A DNA stretch of 64,000 bases from Holacanthus passer (GCA_025331565.1 JAFREQ010000009.1:3709501-3773500), one strand, 5' to 3'. Shown: positions 12,670-24,984, counted from the first letter of the stretch. Numbers and translations are program-made. The notes: generated by a model from the letters alone, not told the origin.

Positions 12670-12830
12670 GCAGCTTTCACAGGTCTCTGATCCTTTAGTG
12701 AAGAAAAGATGGCAAGCAGGTATCCAAAAGGGCGTAGTCTCCTCAGCTACTGCAGCCTCGGCAGCTTTACCAGTCTCTTATCCTCCGGCGAAGAAATGGC
12801 GGCGGCAGGTGTCCCAAGATGGCGTCCAAC
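12670..12830 (+). repeat. 91-bp-offset tandem duplication with YY1-like words
   Basis: GCAGCTTTCACAGGTCTCTG... (from 12670) recurs as GCAGCTTTACCAGTCTCTTA... (from 12761). Similarity continues through ATCCT, GAAGAA, ATGGC, GCAGGT and TCC to GGCG. The copies contain AAGATGGCA, AAATGGCGGC and CAAGATGGCGTCC, which resemble YY1 sites. The second copy is CpG-richer than its surroundings. It could be a promoter-like segment or part of an unrecognised element. Confidence 0.55.
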
Positions 12831-15800
12831 GGAAGTCCGAGCGAGGGCTTGCTAGGTTAACTTCAAGCAGTGTCCAATGCATCTTCAGAGTTTCTAGTTC
12901 AGAAACGATGAACGGTAGAGCCTCTAGCGCAATTCTGTGTTAGTTTTACTTTAGCTAAAAGTCCATTCACTTTGCTAATGAATGCTAATATAAACATGTG
13001 TCGGCTAACAAGCTAACAAAACCGTGTGGAGCCAATATACACACTCAGATGAACAGCTGCGTGACAAACGAACATAGAAGCGATGTAAGATGATTATTTT
13101 GCTTTAGACTGTCGAGAAGATAGTTCAAAAGACACAAGCTACACACTTCACTTGTCTGCATGACTTCACACACCGTTTTACCTCATGACTCAGTCAGTCA
13201 AGTGACCATAACGAACTCGTCGTGGTCCGACACACCTGAACCAATAAGGGATCAGTATTACACACGCTACTCCCTCTTGATACCAAAAACTCTTCATAAT
13301 AAAACATTTCAAAATAAAATACATGTATAATTTTACAGCTGCATGTTTAACTTATTTATTGAACTGTACTCTTTTTTTAACCTTTTCTGAAACAACTCTT
13401 AACCACTTCTTTTTTTTTATTAACTATGCAAAGTGTTTTTTTAACCAAGTCACATATTTCAACTTCATCTTACCATTACATAACAATGAACTGCATTTTT
13501 TAACCTGGTTACATATGTCATGCTCTTCTCAATTGTTTTTGTTTTATGTGATTCAGTCATTGTTTCCTGTTTTGTTTTGTAATACCAACTTCTACCAGTA
13601 TCATTCTTAGTACCTTGTGTGTCTAGTGTTCTTTTTTCTAGTGTTTATTCCTAATGATTTCAGATCTTTGTTTCATTTTCCTGGACCTTGCCTGGTTTGT
13701 TTTTTTTTTTTGCATTAAATGTAATAACATCAGTCAAATCCAAGAAGCTTCTTCAGTTCTCTGTAACAGAAAGTTCAACTAAAACCAACTGCTGGTGCCA
13801 GAACAGGTATATATTTTTTTGTCTGCACTACCCTTGCATGGTAATACATGTAAGAGCTGGGACTGTTTGGACAACTCGCTTTCTGTTAAATTCATGGAAG
13901 CTCTTGAGTTTGGACTGTTTTTAATACAAAAACCTGTCAGATCCATGTTATACTTTATTCATGATGTCCATATGTGCTCATTTTCGTCTCCAGGGCTTGA
14001 TTTCGTGAAGCTACTCCTAATAAATGCAGGACTTATTGGCTGCTGTGTCTCAAAAGTAAGAAGGCAGACCATCCTTGAAAAAGCAGCGCCATTAAGGAGT
14101 CTTCAGAGTGGTGACTCATTGCCAAGTGAGTTGGAATCTCGTGCCAGTTTCCAAGTTCATTTGCATATTGCACTGAATGAAATCGATAGATAGGCCTACC
14201 TGCGAGGTAGAAAGCAAATTAACAAAGTCATGTTTTGGAAAATGCTTGGCAGTGACATAAAGTGTACATGATTTGCAGTTAATGGGCTAAAACAGTGCTT
14301 TCATGCATTCCACTGGAGAAAAACAAGCCCTTTAGCACACTCTCCTAACATGTTTCATAGACTAGTAAAGTAACATTAATATACTAGCTTTAGTTCTATT
14401 GACATTAATTCATCACGCTTCTGCATATGCTCAACTCAAAAACCATTACTGCAGCTGATCTGTAGATGGACAAGCAGCATCCCGGGGCAGAGAAAACAAA
14501 GTCGTGGGCTAATTTTAGACACGCTGCAGCACAAAGCAAAATGCCACAGAAAATTAGAAGCACGCTTCTGCTAAATGAGATGATGACTGATGCTCGTGAC
14601 ATGTTTTGTTATTCATTGAAATAGATTTGCAATACTGGCAGATGTCTCATGCAGTCACATCTCGGGTTGATAAAGCAAACTAACCAGAAAGACAGAAGTG
14701 AACTTTATATGTCGGAGCAGTTTGAAGTCTCCAATCATTTTTAAGGACTGCGTGTAAAGTTGAGGGTAGGTATAAAAAGGGGACAGTGTGGCTGAAGTGG
14801 ACGGAGGCAGAAGGAGTTATAATAACCCCTGTCCAGAGGAACACTTTGGACCTGAAGATACAGAGGAGAAAAGAAGCTTTAAGGAGCTGCTGGTAAAGTG
14901 TCTTTATCTGTATTGGAACCAGAGGCTGCCGGGTCAAGTGGGTCTCGTGGCTGAGCGGAGCAGATAGTGAAGTTGGAAAGTTGTGGGAGAGTGTTGGTAG
15001 GATGAAGGCTGTGAGGAAAGAAAGACAAGTTTCAGGGAGGAGCGAGGTGTCCCAGTTCATTTCAAGAAAATCAAATGAAATTCCATTCAAGTCAGCAACC
15101 TTCATATAAACATGCAGGGAAGACACTGGGGTTATAACTTTTTCTGTCTGTGCCCTGCAGCAAGACGCAACTCTACAAAGATAATAACAGAGTGTAAAAA
15201 AAGGCAGAAATACATCGTTGAAATGAATACGATTTTAGAACAGAAGGGAAAACTGATAATTTGCAAAACATTTGTTTGGGGGGGGGACTGACCACAGGTG
15301 GGTTATTGGGGCTGAAAGCAGAATGGCCATTTTGGCAGGAAAACAAATAGAGAAGAGCTCTGAATATTTGATGCAGCCATTCTGCTGGAAATAAAAGATG
15401 AAGGCCAGAGGAACGATGTGTGACCACTTTGCCACCACTGGCACTATCACAACAGAAAAAAAAAAAATCACGTCATTAAAATTCATCCGACTGTAAGAAG
15501 TGTGCGAACATACTTTGCATGCAGCGCCAATTGTATGGGCGATGCTCTAGGAGATGGTGTGTATGATAACAAGTGTGTATGACAAGCAGTCACAGGGCGA
15601 GGAAGTGTCACAGAGAAGCCTGAGTTAACAACCGCAGAGATAACGCAGCAACAAAAGCGACTGAAGTGTAAAGTTCAAAGGGAATAGATTTCATGAAAAA
15701 CTATCAACCTGCACATTAAAAAAATAAAAGAGAGTGGGTGTATCTTTTAAGTCAAGCATTGACAAAGCAGTGCAACAATAATGGCAAGACTATTATCCAC

Positions 15801-16120
15801 CAACTACAATTGAAATCTATAATCAAAGTTCATCACTTTTGCTTTTTTAATGATCCATCTTGGGATTTCACATTTGTCTGATGTCTTATGTTAATCTATT
15901 TGTTTGAATTGATGCTGTAGATGAAGATATGATTCATACCAGTTGGGCTGGGTTCAGTTTTCATGCTAATACATTTTTTCTAATGGTTGGAACTGACAGC
16001 AGCATCTTGAATTGCATCCACAAAAACCCTCAAATATGTCACGAATAGGCGGCAGAGGCATGACCCAAAAGAGATGCTGTCATCTACTTTATTAATAATG
16101 TATCTCAAGGTTAGTATTAG
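12831..16120. other. non-coding DNA, no gene seen
   Basis: T-rich low-complexity sequence lies at 13360-13720. A G9 run lies at about 15277-15286. No exon was recognised on either strand. Confidence 0.5.
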
Positions 16121-16402
16121 CGATGGGAATTGATGAGGTTTTATTAATACAAATTCCATTATCAATTCTGTTTATTGGTCTCATTCTTTATCTATTCCGT
16201 TATTGATTGCCAATCAATTTCAGCCGAGCTGGCTGTCATCAGTCAGACAGTCTGTCTGTCATCATCTAAAATGGATGACATGACACGGTTTTTGTACAGC
16301 ATTTGTTTTCAAGACAAAATCTGCTCAGCCTGCTTGTGTGGAGCTAATGTTATTGAATGATTTTGAGCCAGTTCTCAACAGCTCCGGTTCTCGATTCCCA
16401 TG
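16121..16402 (-). mobile_element. short relative of the 9.0-kb hAT-like element, inverted
   Basis: The left end, CGATGGGAATTGATGAGGTT with the following TATCAATTCTG...TTATTGATTGCCAATCAATT, is the reverse complement of the right module of the 9.0-kb element. The right end, CTCCGGTTCTCGATTCCCAT, is the reverse complement of its left module. The middle, including the finger region, is deleted. I see no clean target duplication. Confidence 0.7.
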
Positions 16403-16974
16403 CCTAGTTGGTACCCCCATTTCTAACTTCAGTGATCGCTATGTTGTCCTGTTTCCAAACCTCCTTGGACAGAGCTGGCTGGGTGCCAAAAACTGGACTG
16501 TGAATGCAAAGCAACTCAATGTTTGAATAATTTAGTCATGCAATTTAAAAAGCAGATTCTGTACAACAGGATAACATTCATTGCTCCTGCATTCATCTTC
16601 TTCTTTTAAAGACAGATAAAATTATGTGCCCTATTATAAAGCTCTAACAGAGCATTGATGTTGGTTAATAGTTTTGCTGGGGTTTTTTTTTAGTATGATC
16701 ATCACCTGAAAAGTTTAAAAAATAAATAAAACTCAGCTTCTCATCAAGTCCGGGTGGCTTTTTGTTCCGTTTGGCAATGCTCTTCGAAATAATTTGTAGA
16801 CGCTGCAATGCTGCTAAAGACATTTATCACCCATTAGAGATAAAGTGATGGATGAGGAGAGGAGTTTTATGTCAGTTGCAGGTGAATTTGCTCATCCACT
16901 GTAAAATACTGCACAGCATCTAAAAAACTTCCAAAGTATTACGGCATCAGGAAACAAGTCAGCGTTTCACATTT

Positions 16975-17265
16975 TGCAAGTGCGAGTCCAGTCTCGAATC
17001 TGATGACTTAAGACTTCATTGGACAAAATCGAGAGACTTGTACCTTGATTTTAAAACCAGTGACTTCACTTGGATTTGGACAGCAGCCAATCACATTGCA
17101 GACAGCAAAAAAAGAGAGTTATGTAGGACATGAAAAGCAAAGTGTAGGACTTTGACCTGACTTGGGAATTGTTGATCTTGACTTGACACTTAACTCAGTA
17201 CTCTATAGTAAAGAAACTTTATTATGACTTGCAAAACAATGACTTTGTCCTCCCTCTGCTAACTA
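16975..17265 (+). repeat. GACTTG-rich teleost repeat
   Basis: Recurring GACTT/GACTTG words (GATGACTTAAGACTTC, GACCTGACTTGGGA, CTTGACTTGACAC) end in GACTTGCAAAACAATGACTT. This ending is, from memory, diagnostic of a common fish repeat. Confidence 0.65.
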
Positions 17266-20200
17266 TTCAATTATGACCAAATGAAAACTCTTATTATTGC
17301 AAATGTCATGTAACCAAGGTTATTATAGTCAAATTTACATTTAAATCAGAGTCAGTGTAACCTATTTAACAGGCTTGGCTTACATGTCAGTCTTTTAAAT
17401 TACAGGGGAATGCATACAGTGCAGATTATTCACATTTCCTTTCAATGGTTTCACATGCCGAAGGATGCAAAGCAATATTTCTATATTTCCTTTAAACTAC
17501 TATACATCATTTTGGACACTCAGCTGTCAAACAATCATATTAACTGGGAATACTGGAGAAATTGGGTTCTGGAGAACCTGTGAACCATGAAAATTCTTTA
17601 AACGAACTATTACTTTTATCTGGTTATTCACTGTACTGAATAATGTTCCCTGGAATAGACTGAAACTTGGAGTTTTAGAAATGTGGGAAATACTGACAAA
17701 GCTTTAGCAGGTTGGTCACATTTTTATTCAGCTGGTGTCCTATTATAGCACCTCTTTCTGCTAGAGAGCACAGTAATAAATATTTTAATAACCAGGCACA
17801 CATAAGAGACAATGGCATGCAAAAAAAGACTTTTCTTGGCACAACACAGATTTATTGTGACTAGCCCTCTGCTATTGTTCACTTTTTATTAGCTGCTCAC
17901 AGCTCGCTTGTCCATTGTGAAGGCTCGTTCCTCATGAAAGCAGACTGGTGCTATCTCTGCCGATTAATACTATAGTTGTGGCTCTTAGCTGTTGTTCATC
18001 TTTTACAAAAGACACTCATGATAGTGTCTTTGTCTTTTGAAAGTAGTGGTTGTCACGAGACAAGCACAGTGGTAGAGATGGAGAATAGACACATGAACAT
18101 AGTGCATACACGGACACACACACTTTGTCTAAAGTCCACACACACAAAGTCCATACAAGCACTTGTGAATGCACCCCCAAAATACACACTTCAATGTTGT
18201 GTCAATGTCCACGTTGATGTGGCTACATTTAAAGGACCAGCGTGTAGAATTTAGTGGCATGAGCTGACTAAACTGAATCACTATTGTCACAGACACAAAT
18301 CAGTAGCTCTTAGCAGCTCCCCTCACTGGCGACTGAGAGCACAGCTGTTAACTCAGCCGTGATACATGTCCGTGTTAAATGTCTATTACAAGACCGCGAA
18401 TGCCACAGAAATCATTATCTGATAACTCAGTTGTAAATAATTGGCTGCAGAGCTATTAAACTTATGTAGAGTGCTTGTAAAGGTTAGTTTTGAGCTGAAC
18501 TGAATGTGACAGCTTGGACCAGAAACAGACTGAATGTGCATAAGTTCCTTTGAAGGGTGATGCTTTCACCCTAACCCTTACTGATGTATGTACTGAGGTG
18601 CCTTTGAACGAGGTGACTGCTTATTTTAAGAAAAAAAAAAAGGAACTTCATAGTCAGTGAGACAGAATCTTTGAACTGAACTGGACAAAATTATTAGAAT
18701 CATTCATTCATGAATTCCAACTCCACTTACATTTCTTCCTCCTTCGCATTTGGTTTGAAAACAAGAAACAGTGTGTTTCTCTCATAAATTTGATAAGGAG
18801 GGAAGCTGGAAAAAAAAGACCATTTTAAAAAACATGAATGATTACTTGCTCGTTCTTTTGTTTCAATCACAACAGCGTTTACAACAGCAAAACTTCAGAT
18901 TGAAACCAATTCACTTCAATGGAAATGCCTCGATCACTGTATTTGCTTGTGGAGGTCAAGTACATTTGTGTGTTGCTTTCACTTGCAATCAACTTTGATA
19001 TGCAAATTTGTGCCAGTGACCACTTGCAAACAGTGGTGACAGAGCTTTTCCTCTAAGGAAATTGAGAAAGCATCCATGTTCTGCTGAATAGAAGACACCG
19101 TGAATACAGGTTTCTCACTCATATCCATTTTGCCTCAACTGAAACCGGCCACATCCTACGGTGACCAAGCACTTCTCAGGGTAAAGCTGTGCTGTGTTTG
19201 CTTGATGTCAACAGGTGTTATCATGGACACATCCACATTTTCATTCACAACACTTCATTAACATGGAAGACCAGACTGAGTTTAAACAAATATATTTTCA
19301 AACATACCCACATTGTTGTGAAGTAGTGAACACTGGGTTCAATTGTTTGCTTGCTTGGGTGCATCACAGAAGCCAACTATCAGTGTCTGTCATCTGTGGC
19401 CAAGCTCTGTCAGCCCTGCAGGACCGCGGCAACATAGTGAGGTGAGTCCATCAGACACTTATTAAAGCTGGAAAAGCACAGCACCCCCTCCCAACTAAGC
19501 GCTCTGCAAACCGGTGCGTATGGCTGTGTGGCGTCCAGCCGAACTTAGTTTGCCTCATCACATACACGCCAGAGCATGCAAACGGCTTTGACAAGTACAC
19601 GCAGAGACACAACTCACCAGACATGAATACACACACACGCTCAAACACACACTCCCCCTATCGCTCTCATCGGGACTCCGTGTGCTGTGTTCTGCCGGAT
19701 CTCAGTGTGAGTCTCAGTGTGTGAGTCTCTTTTTTTCCTCTTCTTTTTTTCCAGGCGGCCATCTCTGCTCGGCCTTGCCATCTGTTCTCCATGCTGTGGA
19801 ACACGGCGCTCCCTCTGGCTACAGGCGGTGGCAAAAATTGTCAATTGGAGTAAAAAAAAAAAAGAAAAAAAATGCACTCAGGACAGAAGTGATTCAGGAC
19901 GGGGTTTAGATTGTCTTTTCAGTCAGCCAATGAATCATTTTCCCATTTTATTTTGCAAATTTAGTGTGTATGTTTGTGTTTATTATATACGTATATATGT
20001 GTGCTCATATCTGCATTCAAAACATTTTCATGATTTACTCTGAGTCCACAATAACGTAGGAGGAAAAGAAAGAGAGTGCTGATGGTCTCTTTTCTTGGTC
20101 TACTCCACTGCCTTTGGATATTTTTAGTGTCTCTGAGGGTGCCAGCTGTGAGTAGGGTTCCCATAGTAAAGTATCCAGTTTACAAGGTGGACGTGGGAGT

Positions 20201-20465
20201 GATTTCGCTGTTAGGTTGTGTGTGTATTCGAGTTTTTACGTCCTCTCTACAAGTCAATTATCCTATTAACACAGTCTGCCACTTGCTAAGGTTCGACATA
20301 AAAAGCAACAGGACCACATGGTAAAGTTGTCTGCCATTACTCTGCTGAGCGAGGGACAACTTTTTGAAATGAAAATTTAGTTTTTGAGCAATTTTCAAGG
20401 TTCATAAAGCAATGAGATTGGAGTACTTCAATTATACAGGAGAGTAAATCTGTATAATCTCATAC
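17266..20465. other. non-coding DNA, no gene recognised
   Basis: No supported exon. A + strand exon-like stretch near 19373-19441 is treated as a finding only. An A-rich run lies at 19851-19872. Confidence 0.5.
18222..18285 (+). repeat. fragment of a common teleost repeat
   Basis: TTTAAAGGACCAGCGTGTAG followed by AATTTAGTGGCATGAGC resembles a frequent fish repeat (AAAGGTCCAGTGTGTAGGAT, TTAGTGGCATC). Only the leading about 60 bp is recognisable. Confidence 0.5.
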
Positions 20466-20700
20466 TTTGATCCATTCATCCGCTCCCCACCACTTATCTG
20501 GGTCTGTGAAGCAGTGGCAGCAGGCTAACAAAGTCTCCTTCTCCATGACCTCAAGCTCCTCCAGGGGATCCAGAAATGTTACCAGGCCAGATGGGATATA
20601 TAATCTCTCTAGGATGTTCTGTGTCTGCCTCCCAGAAGGACGTGTCAAGAAAACCTCCAACAGGAAGCATCCCGGCCAGATCCCCTAACCACCTTAACTC
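20466..20700 (-). mobile_element. LINE ORF2 C-terminal remnant
   Basis: On the minus strand it reads LEVF-like MEVFLTRPSGR, then frameshifted LERLYIPSGL, EELEVMEKE and PDKWWGADEW. This matches, from memory, the C-terminal tail of a widespread fish LINE (RARPTGRR, RLGVPPEELE, ADEWMD). It ends in CGGATGAATGGAT, consistent with a degenerate TGGA tail. It is frameshifted and non-functional. The clade is not assigned. Confidence 0.65.
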
Positions 20701-21424
20701 GTGCCTTCCAAACGTTTGAGCGCTGCACCCTTTGCCCTGCCTGCATCTGCAAACAGTGCACTAAACTGACCACCTGCTGATGTTAAATTGACCTTGAACA
20801 AGACCTTGAGATACTTGGATTTTATCACTTGAAGCAGCAACTCGCTCCAAACCCAAAGAGGGTCATGCACCATTTTCCTGCAGAGAAAAAACTCTGTGAG
20901 GCTGCAAACGTTCATTTCATCTTCTTCATGAATGCATGCAGTGAGTGTCTAATGAGGCACCAGTCAGTGAGATACTGACATTAACCCTTGTGTCTCGTTA
21001 ACATTTACACTATTATATTCTTGAATTCTTAGATTGTTTTTATACATGTGAATGCACTGGTTTTTGTGTTTTTATATTTGGATAAAGAATTTTCAATGCA
21101 ACTGAAAGCAAACGTAATTTAAAGGCAGTAGGTAGGTAACAGTGGACAAGTTAAGCAATAACATCTGTATGTATCATGTGCTGATAATACATAGACAGGG
21201 AAGCTTGAAAATAGGTGAGTGCCTAACATTGTGTGTTACATTTTACAAAAGTCAATTCTTCATTTTGATAAAAAGCTTGAATGACAGATCAGTATACTAA
21301 GAGCAGAGCCAAGATTAGATCTGATGGGACTGAGTTTGCTAAATCTGCATGGGAGAAAAACACCTGGGAATCTGGGAACTTCTCAAGTTTGGATTCAAAG
21401 AGCGGAAGAGAGGAACTATGCACA

Positions 21425-21701
21425 CACACACTTGTTTCACTATCCCCATGGGGACACTCCATTGACATAATGCATTCCCTAGCCCCTTACCAACACAACT
21501 GAATGCCTAAAGCTAACCTTTACTCTAACCCCAACCTTAATCTACTCGTAACCCTAAAACCAAGTCTTAACCCTAAAAAAACAGTCTGGACCCATAGGGG
21601 ACCTCAATTTTGTCCCCACGGTGACACAATGTCCCCATGGGTTGGTCTACAGTCAGGTTAAAGTCCCCACCGGGATATAAAAACAAGCGCGCGCACACAC
21701 T

Positions 21702-21730
<29 letters not shown>
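21425..21730 (-). repeat. TAACCC-rich teleost interspersed repeat, copy 2, with (CA)n tail
   Basis: It contains CCCCATGGGGACACTCCATT, GACATAATGCATTCCCTAGC, telomere-like TCTAACCCCAACC and CGTAACCCTAAAACCAAGTC, and GGGGACCTCAATTTTGTCCC. It then has AAGTCCCCACCGGGATATAA, running into GCGCGCGCACACAC and (CA)n. This is a recognisable fish repeat, and its CCCTAA words are part of the repeat and not an interstitial telomere. Confidence 0.7.
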
Positions 21731-21732
<2 letters not shown>

Positions 21733-21813
21733 CAAGGTAAGGACAGATGCATGAACAAGGACATTCATGCACCCATCCACTAACAGACACATGCATGACT
21801 GCACGTTTGCGCG

Positions 21814-21817
<4 letters not shown>

Positions 21818-21854
<37 letters not shown>
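21818..21854. repeat. (CA)n microsatellite
   Basis: A pure CA array following GCGCGCACG. It is the second CA array within 130 bp, after the tail of the TAACCC-rich repeat. Confidence 0.95.
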
Positions 21855-21856
<2 letters not shown>

Positions 21857-22430
21857 GAGGTCCACTGTGCCTCCCAGAACTCCCATCTGTTGAACCAGCA
21901 GTCCAGGTTGGTCTTAATGAGAAATAATGAGCCTTCACTAAATAACAACAGCTTGGATGGATTTCACCTCCACTTCAGAATTTATTAGAATGGCATGGAC
22001 ACTAGTGCATTCTCCAAGTTACAAAATCCATTTGTTTCAACTCAAAAAGGCATTTAATTTCCTTTTCTTTCCTCTTTCTAATGGTACAAATGAATCACTG
22101 ACTATTGGCACATTTTAAACATCTTATTCTAACTCGTTTACAGGGCAATCAAACATTAAGTTGCTCACTGCAGGGCATAGAAAAATGGTCCAAAGAAAGT
22201 ACAATTTATATTGACAAAGTAAATTTTCCCACCATCTCCTTGATGAAGAAAAGCAGATTTATCACACTGACCTCTCCAAGTTGCAAACACAAACTGGGAT
22301 TAAATGGAGCTCAAAGGGATAAGAGACTCCTTCCATCAATTTTGAGATTTTTCTCTGATAAATCAGAACAAGAATGAACTTGCTGGGCCTCGAACAGCGG
22401 GCACAGCTGTCAGCGAAAATACTAATAACG

Positions 22431-22433
<3 letters not shown>

Positions 22434-22467
<34 letters not shown>
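22434..22467. repeat. (TG)17 microsatellite
   Basis: A pure TG array about 310 bp from the COMMD10 exon donor, inside the downstream intron on the minus strand. Confidence 0.95.
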
Positions 22468-22774
22468 TCGTACAAAGAGCACCAGGCATCAAGTCAGGGA
22501 ATCCAACTGGCCTTGCACGATTTCAAGCTGGAAGAAAGAGGAAAAGGTTAAGTGTTTGGAAAAAAGAAGTACACAAAAGAAACACTCACACACAGTCACA
22601 GAGGAAACAAAATGTATGAAAGTATGAGGACGACAGGCAGGCAGATGGGTTTTGTCAGGCAATCAGGATAAAATGAAACATGGAAGATAGACACTGAACA
22701 AAGACATGGAGATGTATATGGGATGTGACAACAGAGTAGACACATATACACACACACGGTATAAAATGACAGAC

Positions 22775-22834
22775 CTTGTTGTAGAACTCAAGAAGCTTCT
22801 CGTGGCTAAAATCAACAAAGACATTTTCCTGAAC
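22775..22834 (-). CDS. commd10: COMMD10 penultimate coding exon (partial gene)
   Basis: This is a 20-codon exon in phase 0 at both ends. It reads VQEN followed by VFVDFSHEKLLEFYNK. From memory, the C-terminus of vertebrate COMMD10 has VLVEFSHKELFDFYNK followed by LETIQAQLDSLT, so about 10 of 16 residues are identical and most others are conservative. Other COMMD paralogues I can recall lack the FSH...L..FYNK pattern. COMMD10 is a subunit of the Commander (COMMD/CCDC22/CCDC93) complex, which acts in endosomal cargo recycling; this segment is the last strand and helix of the COMM dimerisation domain. On the minus strand the acceptor is CTACAG at 22840-22835 after a long CT tract, with a CTAAC branch-point match at 22878-22874. 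The donor is AAG|GTCTGT. The final exon is not seen downstream (1-22774). The exon call is strong and the paralogue assignment is good but from memory. Confidence 0.87.
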
Positions 22835-22882
22835 CTGTAGAGAGAGAGAGAGAGACAGAGAGAGAGAGGGGGGGTTAGAGAG
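22835..22882 (-). promoter_or_regulatory. 3' splice site: branch point plus (CT)n tract
   Basis: On the plus strand this is CTGTAG, then a GA-repeat run with a single C interruption (22841-22868), a G7-8 run and GTTAG. Read on the minus strand it gives CTAAC (22878-22874), a C run, (CT)n, and CTACAG. The branch A would be about 40 nt from the exon. The polypyrimidine tract is therefore itself a dinucleotide microsatellite. Confidence 0.8.
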
Positions 22883-24984
22883 GTAGAGAGAACAGAGAAC
22901 CTAACAAATAAGAAGTTCAGAGATGTACGAGATCTCCAGAGGAGAGGGTAAAAAAGCAGCAATAAGAGCACATGCCTGAGATTCTTCAGTCTTGTGCTTT
23001 CTATAAAAACCTTCATTCATTATTACTGATCTCTGGCCAGTACGAACTATCCTCTAAGTCTTATCCATCAGAGTGTTTAAAAATACACTGAAGGCAAAGC
23101 CACTGTCTACAAAGTCATAGTCGAGACATATGTGGCATGAATGACATCCCAGTGAACACAGTCAAAATGTGCAGTGACTTTGCAAAAAGCATGCAACGTG
23201 ATATAGGAAATCAGACCCACAAGGAACACTGTGGAAACTATTTTACCGCTTGTTCACTTTTTGATGACAAACTTTACACACACACTGTCTAGTCTGATAA
23301 GGCAGATTGATTAATGTAGCATACAGGGAAAAAGACAAGCTAACAAGTGTCTCATGGATTTTGCGTCAAACTTTGAGTTAGAATGAGGGGGTTAGGGTTG
23401 GGGAGGATATAAACCATCAAAAATTAGGTTATAAAATGTCAATTATTATTAAGTATTTCAGATTCTAAAAAAGATGATTTGAGGTGTATTTCCTTCTGTT
23501 TGTCTCTTTGTCTTCCTTCCTTTAAATCAGAGTTACCCAAGTTAAAACCCCCACATATCTGCCGAAACTTTATAATTTTAATATAGCGAGATGTATTTCA
23601 ACAGAGTAAAAAGAGACAAGGGAAAATAGTGCCTGTTATAAAATCAGGAATTAGATCAATATGAATGCAAGGATGGTGCAAATGTAAGTTAAGCAATTAT
23701 AATTATAATGGATAAGGAAACTTGTGTCTGCTGGGAAAGCTGGGATCTGTAATTAAGAGTTGTGAACACTGCTCTGGTATTTTACAGCCTTACAACTGTT
23801 TTCAGTTCAGTTTTAGTGCTGTGTCAATTATTGAATTTATTGCAAATGTACTGTACATTATGTGGTTATTCACCTGGGAGTTTATAGTTTCTCCTGGGAG
23901 CCTTTTGCTAGACTGCAGGCTTGACATACTGTCAAGGGAAACGAGGATCCACAGACAAACACAAGAAACCAAGGGCAACCATCACTGGACTGCTATCATC
24001 ATCATCATCACCACCATCATCATCATCATCATCATCATCAACCCATCAGAAACGATGGCTGAACATTAATCCATCCCCATAAGTGGACGTAATGGCGAGA
24101 CACTTTATCAACACCCATCATTGAGAAAATGGTTAAAAAGTGTGAAATGCTTTCTAGGTAGCACAGAATGGGAAGGGCAGTCTTGTAGTCAACAAAGTGC
24201 ACTCAGTGTCGGCGCGCTACATGTTGATAATGGCGCTGAACCCCTGCCTCCAACCAGGAGGGCAGGAGGAAAGAAAGAAAGAATGAATGAAAGACAGACA
24301 CAGAGACACAAACAAATAAAAAAGACAGTAAAACCACATGGGAGTTGTCAGACTGAACACTCCCGTCTGCAGCTCTCCTCCCCGCAGTTTGGCGCTTGGA
24401 GACTAAATGGAGCTCTGGGGCTCGAATCTAACTGGCTGGCTGGCTGGGTGGGTGCGTGGAGGGAGGCCATGTGTCACAGCAAATTAATGACAGAGATATT
24501 AATTAGAAGCAACGTTAAAAGTCCATAAAGGAGAGCACGGAGGGGAAATGCTATCTCTCGTCAAAGTCTCCTCTCCACAGCACAAAGGGAATGTAGGACA
24601 GCCTTGAATTTAGCTACGGTAGAGGGAGAGCCGCAAGGACGGCCTCTGAACAACAGGTAATAAAACAACTTATTAAAGTGTTGTTACAGAAAGAGATATG
24701 GTGAAAAGAAGACGCACATCAAAGCCGTTCTACAAGGTGATAAATTATTTCAGAGCAAACAAGGTTGTTTGGAAATTAACTGATTTTGAAGTAAAAAAGC
24801 TAAATTAGCTGAATGATGAACACACCCTGTGCTTCCAACACTTCTGATGCTGTTATGCTAAGTCTCCTCGAAGGAGAGGAACTAGATCACTTTGTGTCTT
24901 TGTCTTTTCTTGAGTTGGATATGTCTAAAATCAAGGACATGATCACTAGATATTCAAGGGAATAAAACTAAAAATCACAAGTTT
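22883..24984. other. intronic DNA with a possible conserved block
   Basis: No exon was recognised. A (CAT)n repeat is at 23995-24040. 24350-24535 is unusually complex, ATTAAT-containing sequence that could be conserved non-coding DNA. Confidence 0.45.
23995..24040. repeat. (ATC)n microsatellite
   Basis: About 15 ATC units, interrupted once by CACC. Confidence 0.95.

Noticed and set aside
21500..21570. Interstitial telomere-like CCCTAA/TAACCC words
   Set aside because: They are spaced irregularly and sit inside a recognisable interspersed repeat that also occurs at 2.6 and 55.6 kb.
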